DNA of 64,000 nt from Leptolyngbyaceae cyanobacterium RM1_1_2 (lineage in GTDB: Bacteria; Cyanobacteriota; Cyanobacteriia; Phormidesmidales; Phormidesmidaceae), in the NCBI GenBank assembly GCA_012032345.1, contig JAAUQI010000021.1, positions 1 through 64,000 on the forward strand, read 5' to 3'. The position numbers and the translations under genes were made by a program. The notes beneath the pieces are model-generated. The model made no database searches. It worked only from the letters and a program-made list of their open reading frames with translations, and had not been told where the DNA came from. This document shows positions 21,047 to 29,438 of this stretch, in pieces; position 1 is the stretch's first letter, and the number at the start of each line of letters is the position of its first letter.

Positions 21047-21050
21047 ACCC

Positions 21051-21090
21051 AGCAGGCTTAGTGCCTGCTTGAGAGATCAGTCTCTCTTTA
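21051..21090 (+). promoter_or_regulatory. Tandem hairpins in the fbp-tal spacer
   Basis: AGCAGGC (21051-21057) pairs with GCCTGCT (21063-21069), followed at once by GAGAGA (21071-21076) facing TCTCTC (21081-21086) and TTTA. The second hairpin has a short T-run, so partial termination or 3'-end protection of fbp mRNA within the cluster is plausible. This is inference from folding by eye. Confidence 0.4.
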
Positions 21091-21112
21091 TGTTGTTACC
21101 AAGAGTCTTTAT

Positions 21113-22258
21113 ATGACTGTTACTCCAGATAATCCCATTCTCCATCTTAAAGATTACGGCCAAAGCGTTTGGATGGATAATCTCAGCCGCGACATTCTGC
21201 AATCAGGTGAGCTGCAAAAGCTAATCGAAAGCCGGGATGTACACGGCATTACCTCTAATCCAGCAATTTTTCAAAAAGCGATCGCGGGCAATGCCGTCTA
21301 CGACCAAGACATTGAGGCGGGAATCCGCGCTGGCAAGTCGGTAGAAGAAATCTACGAGGCGCTAGTGTTTGAAGATATTCGCCGAGCCTGCGATATTCTC
21401 AAGCCAATCTACGAAGAAACTGAAGGCTTAGACGGCTACGTTAGCCTAGAAGTACGCCCTAGTCTGGCGCGTGACACCGAAAGCACCTTAGAAGAAGCAC
21501 GCCGCTACTTTAAGGAACTCAACCGCCCCAACCTGATGATTAAGATTCCCGGCACGCCTGAGGGCACCCCGGCTATTGAGCAGGCTATCAGCGAAGGCAT
21601 TAATGTAAATGTGACGCTGCTGTTTTCGGTTCAAGCCTATAGAGAAGCTGCCTGGGCCTATGTTAAAGGTTTAGAAAAAAGAGCCGAGCGGGGCGAAGAC
21701 GTTAGCAAAATTGCTGCGGTCGCCAGTTTCTTCCTCAGCCGGATTGATACAAAAATAGACGATCGCGTAGATCAGCTTTTAGTGGGTGAAGATAACCTCA
21801 GCGAAAAGGCAAAACTACAGGAAGTTAAGGGTGAAGTTGCGATCGCCAATGCCAAAGTCGCCTATCAGGAGTATAAAAAGATTATTGCCAGCGATCGCTG
21901 GCAGGCTTTAGCGCAAAAAGGAGCCAAGGTTCAGCGACTACTCTGGGCTAGCACCAGCACCAAAAATCCTGAATACAGCGATGTCATGTATGTCGATCGG
22001 CTGATTGGCCCTGATACGGTCAACACCCTGCCGCCCGACACCATCGAAGCCTGCGCCGACCACTGCGATGTTGATAGCCGCATTGAAGACGATGTTGACC
22101 AAGCTTATCAGCTGATTGAGAGCCTGCCTGAGCTAGGTATTGATCTCGATCAAACGATGGATGAGCTGCTAGAAGAAGGAATTGATAAGTTTGTTCAGCC
22201 CTTTGACAAGCTGATGGATTCTCTAGTGACAAAAGTGAAGCAGCTCTCGCCTGCTTAA
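21113..22258 (+). CDS. tal: Transaldolase
   Basis: Transfers a dihydroxyacetone unit between sugar phosphates in the pentose-phosphate pathway. The Schiff-base lysine is Lys144 in NLMIKIPGTPEG; TSNPAIFQKAI and NVNVTLLFSV are the other barrel signatures. At 381 residues it belongs to the longer bacterial Tal type, with a helical C-terminal extension. It lies 66 bases after fbp and 108 before zwf. The cluster supplies NADPH and pentoses in the dark. Confidence 0.96.
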   Translation: MTVTPDNPILHLKDYGQSVWMDNLSRDILQSGELQKLIESRDVHGITSNPAIFQKAIAGNAVYDQDIEAGIRAGKSVEEIYEALVFEDIRRACDILKPIYEETEGLDGYVSLEVRPSLARDTESTLEEARRYFKELNRPNLMIKIPGTPEGTPAIEQAISEGINVNVTLLFSVQAYREAAWAYVKGLEKRAERGEDVSKIAAVASFFLSRIDTKIDDRVDQLLVGEDNLSEKAKLQEVKGEVAIANAKVAYQEYKKIIASDRWQALAQKGAKVQRLLWASTSTKNPEYSDVMYVDRLIGPDTVNTLPPDTIEACADHCDVDSRIEDDVDQAYQLIESLPELGIDLDQTMDELLEEGIDKFVQPFDKLMDSLVTKVKQLSPA

Positions 22259-22278
22259 ACCTGCTTTATAGAGCAGTT

Positions 22279-22310
22279 GGGAAAGCAGCTAAGCAATTGA
22301 CTGCTTTCCC
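22279..22310 (+). promoter_or_regulatory. Hairpin in the tal-zwf spacer
   Basis: GGGAAAGCAG at 22279-22288 is a perfect 10-bp match to CTGCTTTCCC at 22301-22310 around a 12-base loop. No T-run follows, so it is more likely an RNA-processing or stability element than a terminator. Confidence 0.4.
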
Positions 22311-22366
22311 CAGCCTGCCTTCCATTTCTGCTCTGAACCTGTGCCCTATCCCCTTCTTATTCGTCT

Positions 22367-23896
22367 ATGGTCACCTTACTTGAAAATCCGCTGCGCGTTG
22401 GCCTTCAGCAGGATCCGATCCCCGACGCCCAAATTTTGGTTATTTTTGGCGCATCGGGCGACCTAACCCACCGCAAGCTGGTGCCCGCTATCTATCAGAT
22501 GCGCCGCGAACGTCGCTTACCGCCAGAAACCACGATCGTAGGGGTTTCTCGGCGCGAATGGAGCCATGATTTTTTCCGCGATCGCCTAAAAGAAGGAGTT
22601 GACGAATTTGGTGGCGGTATCGGCAATCAGGCGCTTTGGGATGACTTTGCCAAGGGGCTTTTTTACTGCTCTGGCAATATCGATCAGCCTGAAAGCTATC
22701 ACAAGCTCAAGGAATTTTTATTAGAGCTAGACGAAAAGCGAGGAACCCGAGGTAACCGAGTTTTTTATCTCTCAGTGGCCCCGCGCTTCTTTGGCGAAGC
22801 GGCCCAACAGTTAGGCGATGCTGGAATGTTGAGCGATCCCAGCAAGCAGCGATTAGTGATCGAAAAGCCTTTTGGCCGCGATCTGGCTTCTGCTAGAGTT
22901 TTGAATCAAACAGTCCGCCAGGTCTGCAATGAGAGCCAAATCTATCGGATTGATCACTATCTTGGCAAAGAAACCGTTCAAAACCTGATGGTTTTTCGCT
23001 TTGCTAATGCCATCTTTGAGCCGCTCTGGAACCGACAGTTTGTCGATCATGTGCAAATTACGGTCGCTGAAACAGTCGGCCTGGAAGGGCGCGCAGGCTA
23101 CTACGAATCTGCGGGTGCCCTGCGAGATATGGTACAAAATCATCTGATGCAGCTATTTTGCCTGACGGCAATGGAGGCCCCCAACTCTCTGGATGCCAAC
23201 AGCATTCGAACTGAAAAAGTAAAAGTTATTCAGGCAGCTCGGCTGGCCGATCTGAGCAATTTAGAGCTGTCTGCGGTGCGGGGGCAATATTCGGCTGGCT
23301 GGATGAAGGGCAAACCCGTGCCGGGATACACGGAGGAAGAGGGGGCTGATCCCCAGTCAACCACGCCAACCTATGCGGCGATCAAACTTCTTGTGGATAA
23401 CTGGCGCTGGAAAGGGGTTCCTTTTTACATGCGCACCGGTAAACGGATGCCCAAGAAAATAACCGAGATTTCCATCCATTTCAAGGAAGTGCCTTATCTA
23501 ATGTTTCAGTCGGCTGCCAAGCAGATGAACCATAACGTTTTAGCGCTGCGGATTCAGCCTGATGAAGGCATCTCAATGCGATTTGAGGTAAAAACCCCTG
23601 GTAACTCGCTGCGCACTCGCTCAGTAGACATGGATTTCCGCTACGATGCTGCTTTTGGTAAAGCCAGCACAGATGCCTACAGCCGCCTTTTGGTGGACTG
23701 TATGTTAGGCGACCAGACTCTCTTTACGCGAGGAGATGAGGTAGAGGCTTCTTGGCGAATCCTGACGCCGCTGCTGCAGACCTGGGATGCACCAGACCCC
23801 ACAGAGTCTATTCCGATGTATGAGGCCGGAACTTGGGAACCGGTCGAGGCAGAACTGCTGCTCAACCGAGATGGTCATCGCTGGCGCCGATTGTAA
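22367..23896 (+). CDS. zwf: Glucose-6-phosphate 1-dehydrogenase
   Basis: Oxidises glucose-6-phosphate to 6-phosphogluconolactone with NADP+, the entry step of the oxidative pentose-phosphate pathway and the main dark NADPH source in cyanobacteria. The nucleotide-binding motif GASGDL is at residues 28-33 and the active-site motif RIDHYLGKE at 194-202. [10 protein letters not shown] follows in the C-terminal domain. The length of 509 residues is standard. It is followed by opcA, whose product activates it in a redox-dependent way. Confidence 0.97.
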   Translation: MVTLLENPLRVGLQQDPIPDAQILVIFGASGDLTHRKLVPAIYQMRRERRLPPETTIVGVSRREWSHDFFRDRLKEGVDEFGGGIGNQALWDDFAKGLFYCSGNIDQPESYHKLKEFLLELDEKRGTRGNRVFYLSVAPRFFGEAAQQLGDAGMLSDPSKQRLVIEKPFGRDLASARVLNQTVRQVCNESQIYRIDHYLGKETVQNLMVFRFANAIFEPLWNRQFVDHVQITVAETVGLEGRAGYYESAGALRDMVQNHLMQLFCLTAMEAPNSLDANSIRTEKVKVIQAARLADLSNLELSAVRGQYSAGWMKGKPVPGYTEEEGADPQSTTPTYAAIKLLVDNWRWKGVPFYMRTGKRMPKKITEISIHFKEVPYLMFQSAAKQMNHNVLALRIQPDEGISMRFEVKTPGNSLRTRSVDMDFRYDAAFGKASTDAYSRLLVDCMLGDQTLFTRGDEVEASWRILTPLLQTWDAPDPTESIPMYEAGTWEPVEAELLLNRDGHRWRRL

Positions 23897-24069
23897 TTCT
23901 AAATTCAGCAGGAATCGGTAGCATGGAGTTAACCTGGACAAGCAGCGTCTTGTAAACTGCTTACCGCTGATGTCTGGCCTGATTGTTCGCCTCCACTGGC
24001 CTTTTTACTGGCCTCTAGACTGTTTTTCTCCTTGATGCTCAATCTCCAATCCCCACCCTTTTAGACTTT

Positions 24070-25401
24070 ATGACTACAACTCCTCTTGTTGCGCTGCAAA
24101 AGCCGAAAGATATTTCTCTAGATGAGATTGAAGCTGAACTACGCCAGATTTGGCACAGTCAAGACTCTGGCAAGTCTGCACCAGTGGTGACTCGGGCAAC
24201 AACGTTTAGCATGCTAGTCTACGAGCCTGAAGAGTTTCAGCAATTGCTGGCAGCTTTGGGCTTCTATCAAGGGCCAATTGACGGCATTCACGGGCCGCTG
24301 ACTAAAGAGGCTGTACGAGAAGCCCAAACTGTTTATAAGTTGAGGGTCACAGGGCGCGTAGGGCCACGAACCCTGCAGCGGCTGAGGGATGAATATACGC
24401 AGCTTCCGACTGACAAAAAAAGTATCTCTAATGAGGATAGGCGAGGATTTACGCTCAGTGAAGCGATCGCCGCTCACAACCCCTGTCGCGTAGTTACCCT
24501 CTCTCCCATTTTGGGGGAGGATACAGGCGTTACCGTTCAGGTTTCGGCTTACTGCCCAGTGCAAAAGAGCAGCGGCAGCAATCTGGTGTGCTCCGAATAC
24601 ATTACGCTGCAGGGGACTAAAGCTGCTTTAGATCAGACAGGTGACTTAGTGACCTCACTGATGGTTGCCGACCTGCCTAAATTTGCCTGGTGGAAAGCGA
24701 CACCCAATCCAGAACAGGCTTTGTTCAACCAGCTTTCTAAAGCCTGCAACTGTATTGTTGTGGACTCTAGCTACTTTAGCGAAGCTGAGGCTGAGCTACT
24801 CAAAATGCAGGTATTAACCGAGAAAGGCACTTACATTGCCGATCTTAACTGGCACCGCCTATCTCCCTGGCAAGAGCTAACGGCTGCAGCTTTTGATCCA
24901 CCAGAACGCCGGACCAACCTGCTCGAAATCGACAACATCAGCCTCGACTACGAGAAAGGCAATGCCTCACAGGCTCTCATGTTCTTGGGATGGTTCGCCA
25001 GTCGCTTAGAGTGGGAGCCAGCTGACTTTGTTGAAGAAGGCGGCGATTACGACATCAAAAAGGTGTACTTCAACGGAGCCAACGGCAAAAGGATTGAAGC
25101 TGAGCTAGCGGCTATTCCGACCGCAGACTGGGGTGAGGTAACGGGTGATCTCACAGGTTTGCGCCTGACCTCAAGCAATGAAGCTGCCGATTGCTGTACA
25201 ATCCTCTGCTCTGAAACCACGGGCTGTATGCGGATGGAAGCAGGGGGGAGCGCCCAGTCTTGCCGAATTGAGCAGGTAACAGCGCTTTCTGATCAAAAAG
25301 CAGAGTTTCTCTTAGGACAGCAGCTCCAGCGATGGGGGCAAGATGCCCTTTATGAGGAAAGTTTGGCAATGACAACCCAGATTTTGAAACTGAGAAAATA
25401 G
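24070..25401 (+). CDS. opcA: Glucose-6-phosphate dehydrogenase assembly/activator protein OpcA
   Basis: OpcA is an allosteric activator and assembly factor of cyanobacterial G6PDH. The 443-residue protein has an N-terminal peptidoglycan-binding-like helical domain (about 45-110, LLAALGFYQGPIDGIHGPLTKEAVREAQ) and then the OpcA domain, with VTLSPILGEDTGVTVQVSAYCPV and MVADLPKFAWWKATPNPEQALFNQLSKACNCIVVD. Several cysteines in both halves are compatible with the thioredoxin control known for this protein. It is the last gene of the cluster and is followed by an intrinsic terminator. Confidence 0.95.
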   Translation: MTTTPLVALQKPKDISLDEIEAELRQIWHSQDSGKSAPVVTRATTFSMLVYEPEEFQQLLAALGFYQGPIDGIHGPLTKEAVREAQTVYKLRVTGRVGPRTLQRLRDEYTQLPTDKKSISNEDRRGFTLSEAIAAHNPCRVVTLSPILGEDTGVTVQVSAYCPVQKSSGSNLVCSEYITLQGTKAALDQTGDLVTSLMVADLPKFAWWKATPNPEQALFNQLSKACNCIVVDSSYFSEAEAELLKMQVLTEKGTYIADLNWHRLSPWQELTAAAFDPPERRTNLLEIDNISLDYEKGNASQALMFLGWFASRLEWEPADFVEEGGDYDIKKVYFNGANGKRIEAELAAIPTADWGEVTGDLTGLRLTSSNEAADCCTILCSETTGCMRMEAGGSAQSCRIEQVTALSDQKAEFLLGQQLQRWGQDALYEESLAMTTQILKLRK

Positions 25402-25427
25402 CTAATTGAACCTGCAACTTTTGTTTG

Positions 25428-25452
25428 AGACGCGCCTGCTGCGTCTTTTTTT
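25428..25452 (+). terminator. Rho-independent terminator after opcA
   Basis: AGACGC (25428-25433) and GCGTCT (25441-25446) form a 6-bp stem with a 7-base loop, followed by a run of seven T. It lies 27 bases past the opcA stop and should end the fbp-tal-zwf-opcA transcript. Confidence 0.8.
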
Positions 25453-25587
25453 CTGGCTATCTGTAGTGATGGGCACAGGTATAGAGCAAGATTTCACAGC
25501 AGCCTATTGTCTTGACAATCAAGCTTCAAACTATCTATGGTTAATCGCTCACGATAAATTCTCCTACCACTGGTTTGGTGCGCTTTT

Positions 25588-25770
25588 ATGAAAGTTCAGT
25601 ATGATGCAGAGGCCGATATTGTCCGCATCGTTTTCCGGGATGTGTTTGTTGAAGAAACGGCGGAAGAGATTCCCGGCATTGTCATCAATTTTGATCAAGA
25701 TGGTGTTGTTGTCGGTATTGAAATTCTTAAAGCTTCTCAGCAAATCGACCATCCTCGTAGCTTTCAATAG
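25588..25770 (+). CDS. DUF2283 domain protein
   Basis: A 60-residue protein with the complete DUF2283 pattern: MKVQYDAEADIVRIVF, then EEIPGIVINFDQDGVVVGIEILKAS. DUF2283 proteins are short beta-rich proteins, common in cyanobacteria and sometimes next to DUF4258 toxin-like partners. No such partner is seen here; the following 80 bases before the barrel gene stop are empty. Function unknown. Confidence 0.8.
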   Translation: MKVQYDAEADIVRIVFRDVFVEETAEEIPGIVINFDQDGVVVGIEILKASQQIDHPRSFQ

Positions 25771-25852
25771 CTCAGATAGCCAGCAGTAGAGTTTAGTGCC
25801 CCAAGCCTGACTGTAGTTTTTTGCGTTCTGACAGCTACTGGCCTCTCAAGCT

Positions 25853-27103
25853 TTAAAACAGGGGCAAATCAAAATCAAAGGTGACCCCAATCAGGGTATC
25901 ATTGAAGTCCACCACGTTTTCTGAAGAACCCCCAAAGCTAATCCCTCCAAACAGACGGAGCCGAGCTGAAGCCGAGAGACCGTAAGTTACCTGAGCGGTC
26001 AGCTGATGATAGGCATCAAAACGAGCCTGCTGAGTAAAGTCTGAGAGCGTGAGCTGATAATTCAGTCCGGTTTGCAGATTAGGACTGATCTGGTAAAACA
26101 AAGAGGCTCCTAAAGACTGGATGATTCGGCTGAATTCGTCTGGATCGCTGAAGCTAAACCGAGCCTGATAGTAGCTGCTAAGGCTTAGCTTTGGCTGCAG
26201 CTGATCATAGCGCCAAATCAACAGATCTAAAGAATGACTGTCGAAGAACTGATCTGTAAAGTCAGATCGAAACAATTGCTGATTAGTCCAGCTAATTTGT
26301 CCAAAAGTTTTAGAATTAAGCACATGGCGAATACCCACCTGTAGCGATAGTTCGTCATAGCTAGCAGCCTCTACTTGCCGATAGCGCAGCAGATTTACAG
26401 AGGCTGAAGCAATCAGCGCCGTTCGCGGGCCAACGGCGGGAACTGCCAGCAGCGTCAGCCCAGGACGGACAAAAGCGTCACCGATGGGGTCTACTTCGTT
26501 GAGAAATATATTGTCGCTGCTGAGGTAGTCAACCCGACCCAGCAGATATAAAACAGGTGGCGACGGCAAGATAGATTCTGATGGCAAAGGATCTTCGCGC
26601 AGTCGTAAAATGCCAAGCTCTGCATCTCCAACCTCGATTTCACTAGGAGGTAGCTCAGTTTCAGGTTCTGAAAGCTGCTCAGAGTTGACGTCTGAGGGTA
26701 GCTGATGAGGAAAATCTGGACTGGTGAGATCATCCAAGATTTCAGGGTCTCTAACGCCGTTTTGGGCAGACTCTAATTCTGCAAAGCCGGGGTATTCTTT
26801 TGCTTCATGACCCGGCTCTGCTGCGATCGCAGCCAAAACCTCGCCTGACTCAAGACGCAGCCCCCCATCGGCAAACTCTCTCAGGCAGGCTTTATCTGCC
26901 GGGGGAGAAGTTTTTTTTACCTCTAAAGAATGCCACGGTTTTTCCACCGGCCAGGAAAATTGAGCTAGGGGTGAACTTACCTCATCCGTCATTTGGACGG
27001 TACGGGTAGGACAGTTTAAATTAGCTGCGATCGCTGCCCAAGGACAAGCAAAGAAGCTACCTGCTGATAAGAAAACGCTGGCCCTTAGCGTTAATTTAGG
27101 CAT
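25853..27103 (-). CDS. Putative outer-membrane beta-barrel protein
   Basis: A 416-residue exported protein. It has a signal peptide (about 1-27, ending AAIAAN), an acidic, proline-rich linker (about 30-195), and then a C-terminal region of alternating amphipathic strands (about 195-416) rich in Tyr, Gln, Ser and aromatic residues. It ends FDFDLPLF, with the terminal Phe typical of outer-membrane barrels. No named family is recognised with certainty. It is divergent from the FecR gene across a 600-base space and probably belongs with it and with the CHASE2 kinase. The linker may reach toward peptidoglycan or the partner protein; this is inference. Confidence 0.65.
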   Translation of the reverse strand: MPKLTLRASVFLSAGSFFACPWAAIAANLNCPTRTVQMTDEVSSPLAQFSWPVEKPWHSLEVKKTSPPADKACLREFADGGLRLESGEVLAAIAAEPGHEAKEYPGFAELESAQNGVRDPEILDDLTSPDFPHQLPSDVNSEQLSEPETELPPSEIEVGDAELGILRLREDPLPSESILPSPPVLYLLGRVDYLSSDNIFLNEVDPIGDAFVRPGLTLLAVPAVGPRTALIASASVNLLRYRQVEAASYDELSLQVGIRHVLNSKTFGQISWTNQQLFRSDFTDQFFDSHSLDLLIWRYDQLQPKLSLSSYYQARFSFSDPDEFSRIIQSLGASLFYQISPNLQTGLNYQLTLSDFTQQARFDAYHQLTAQVTYGLSASARLRLFGGISFGGSSENVVDFNDTLIGVTFDFDLPLF

Positions 27104-27712
27104 AGTTAGAGAGAAAGACTAGAGTGACAGATTGTAGAAACTCGCTGATAGAACCTCTCAAGTAATGAGAACACCTGTGACAGACCAAGCAATGCCTGAA
27201 ATCTACAACAGTCTGGTCTGTAGGCATCCCGTAAAAATTGGCCAAGTCACTAAGCCGTTTCTTAATATGCCCACCCATCGCACAGTTTTTATCGCTGGTA
27301 TTACCATGAGGCGCATTTTCTAAAAGTTGCTATATTTAGCTAGCGGGCCTCGTGGCTTTATAAAGAATTGTCAAAGGGAAAAACTCCATCCAGCCGTCCG
27401 CTTCGTACAGTTAAGGCTTAGAACTTATCGTTGGCCTCTACACCAGGGAAGAGCTACACGAGACAAGAGAGTATCTTAGATGTTTGGATACCTGACAGCC
27501 TCACACAGCATCAGTTTTGCGGCGATCGCTAACGAACTTTTGTAAATTTTATTGACTCAGCGCTGATTTCTTAGCGAAAGGATGTGTCGAATACAAACGC
27601 GGGCTGCTCACTTAGACTACACTGCCAGGGGCCTAATACTACTTCGTGTTGCATCTTTCTCCGTTGATCCATCTGCCAATTAACCATTTTGTTAAAGCCA
27701 GGGGCGATTCCA
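27104..27712. other. Intergenic region between barrel and FecR genes, possible pseudoknot leader
   Basis: About 600 bases without a gene, holding both divergent promoters. Two interlocked inverted repeats stand out: ACAGACCA (27180-27187) with TGGTCTGT (27214-27221), and ATGCCT (27192-27197) with AGGCAT (27222-27227). The order of the arms makes them cross, so an H-type pseudoknot could form in the minus-strand leader of the barrel gene. No tRNA, riboswitch or terminator was recognised in the rest. Confidence 0.35.
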
Positions 27713-29422
27713 ATGATCCGCATGTCGATGCTACTGCTAATGAGCGCAGCTTGGAGTCTAGGTTTTTGGGGCTTATCTGAACGAGCAATGGCCCAAGTAC
27801 CCCTGACTCGTGCTCAGGTGGAGGCTATTCGTAATCGAGTTGAGCTGATTCCCCAAGGGCGATCGGCGCGACTCGCTCAGGTAGCTGACGTCCTAGGAGT
27901 TGGAGATGCCCTGCGTACTGAGGTTTCAGCCCGAGCTGAGCTACGGTTCAACGATGGTTCTTTGGCCCGAATTGGAGAACGAGCAACTTTTCGTTTCGTT
28001 CCTAATACTCGCAATTTCCGGCTGTCGAACGGAACCGTTTTATTACTGATCCCTCCGGGGCGCGGTCGTACCAATATTCAAACCCCCAATGCGGTAACGG
28101 GTATCCAAGGTTCGGCCTTGTTCGTTCGCTATGATCCCGAAACAGACACTACGATTATCGGCGCGCTAACGCAAAACCCGCTGGGGCCAATGGTGGCCTC
28201 TAATCGAGATGCTACTGAGTTTGTACCCCTCAATGCAGGTCAGCTAGCAGTTATTCAAGGCGATCGCCCAATTCGTCGATATCAGTTTGACCTTGACGCT
28301 TTTTATCAAACCAGCAGCCTAGCTTCAGGTTTAAACCTCACTGAAGTCCCAACTGGCTCAGAAGAAAGTTCTCTCGCCGCCGTTCGGCTAGAAACATCTG
28401 AAGCACTCGAATCTCAAGACTTTAGTGAAGATGTTGCAGTCATCGAAAACCCTGACTTCACTAGCTTAAGCGGGGCCGAAACGCCTGCTGCTTCGGATGT
28501 AGCTGATAGCGATGGTCAGCCCCTGATTGATGCAGCAGGGGCTGACATTGAGGGCGAGTTTGCAGTGATTCCGACTGATCCTTTTAGCGCTTACGCAGCT
28601 ACAACTGTGGCGTCGGTAGGCGTCAGCGCGATCGCTTCTAGTGTAGCCACTGAACAAACAACAGAAAGTGAAGCACGTTCTGAGATTCCCTCCGGTCTGA
28701 TTGGTCGCAAACAGCCCCGGCAAAGCGCTCAAAACGAACAATCCTCTGAAACCCCCAATCCTCCGACTGGCATTAGTAACCCACCCCAGCAGTTCCCAGG
28801 ATCTCCCACCCCCACAACCCCTGCTGGCCCCAGTCCTTCAGTCCCAATTAGTCCAACAACGCCCGTTAGCCCCAGTCCGACAACACCTATCAGCCTGCCT
28901 GACGTCCCGGTCACGCCGACCAATCCCAATCCTTCAGTTCCAATCAGTCCAACAACACCCGTTGGCCCGAGTCCCTCGACCCCAATTAGTCCTTCTACAC
29001 CCGTTAGCGTGCATCCACCGTCAGGCTCTCCTCAGCAGCCAGGTTCTGTAACCATCTCTGTCCCTGTGCAGACATCGACGAGTGTTCCCGTATCACTGCC
29101 GCCAACCAATACTGGGGCGTCAGTCACTTTGCCCTCAACCCCGACGCCAGCGGCAGCCCCTACCCCTGTGACCTTGCCACCTGCTACCAGCCCTGTTGTG
29201 CAAACTACGCCAACAGTTACTCCAACCGCTCCAGTGATTGCCCCAACTGCCCCAATCATTGCCCCGACTGCCCCAGTAGCAGCGCCTAATCCAGTCGTCA
29301 ACGATCCTAGCAATCGACCATCTGCTACATCAGCGCAAAACGAAGGTACAACAAATCAGCCGTCTGTTTCACCCACCACAGGGAGTAGCTCAGATAGTCA
29401 AATGAATCCTTCAACTCCATAA
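27713..29422 (+). CDS. FecR domain secreted protein with proline-rich repeats
   Basis: A 569-residue exported protein. The signal peptide covers about residues 1-28 (ends ERAMAQ) and a FecR fold lies at about 30-150 (GDALRTEVSARAELRFNDGSLARIG, then TPNAVTGIQGSALFVRYDPE). An acidic linker follows, and the last half is low-complexity Pro/Thr/Ser, with repeats of the type PSVPISPTTPV-SPSPTTPI and APTAPIIAPTAPV. The ATG at 27713 with AGGGG upstream is chosen over the TTG at 27689. FecR domains in this setting are periplasmic or surface modules. The gene ends 16 bases from the convergent kinase gene; no sigma-factor gene is nearby, so it is not a classical iron-citrate FecR. Confidence 0.82.
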   Translation: MIRMSMLLLMSAAWSLGFWGLSERAMAQVPLTRAQVEAIRNRVELIPQGRSARLAQVADVLGVGDALRTEVSARAELRFNDGSLARIGERATFRFVPNTRNFRLSNGTVLLLIPPGRGRTNIQTPNAVTGIQGSALFVRYDPETDTTIIGALTQNPLGPMVASNRDATEFVPLNAGQLAVIQGDRPIRRYQFDLDAFYQTSSLASGLNLTEVPTGSEESSLAAVRLETSEALESQDFSEDVAVIENPDFTSLSGAETPAASDVADSDGQPLIDAAGADIEGEFAVIPTDPFSAYAATTVASVGVSAIASSVATEQTTESEARSEIPSGLIGRKQPRQSAQNEQSSETPNPPTGISNPPQQFPGSPTPTTPAGPSPSVPISPTTPVSPSPTTPISLPDVPVTPTNPNPSVPISPTTPVGPSPSTPISPSTPVSVHPPSGSPQQPGSVTISVPVQTSTSVPVSLPPTNTGASVTLPSTPTPAAAPTPVTLPPATSPVVQTTPTVTPTAPVIAPTAPIIAPTAPVAAPNPVVNDPSNRPSATSAQNEGTTNQPSVSPTTGSSSDSQMNPSTP

Positions 29423-29438
29423 AGCTACCGTCAGCTCA

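Noticed and set aside
28729-29313. Glycine/valine-rich minus-strand frames opposite the FecR gene tail
   Set aside because: Low-complexity artefact of the Pro/Thr-rich repeats read on the other strand.
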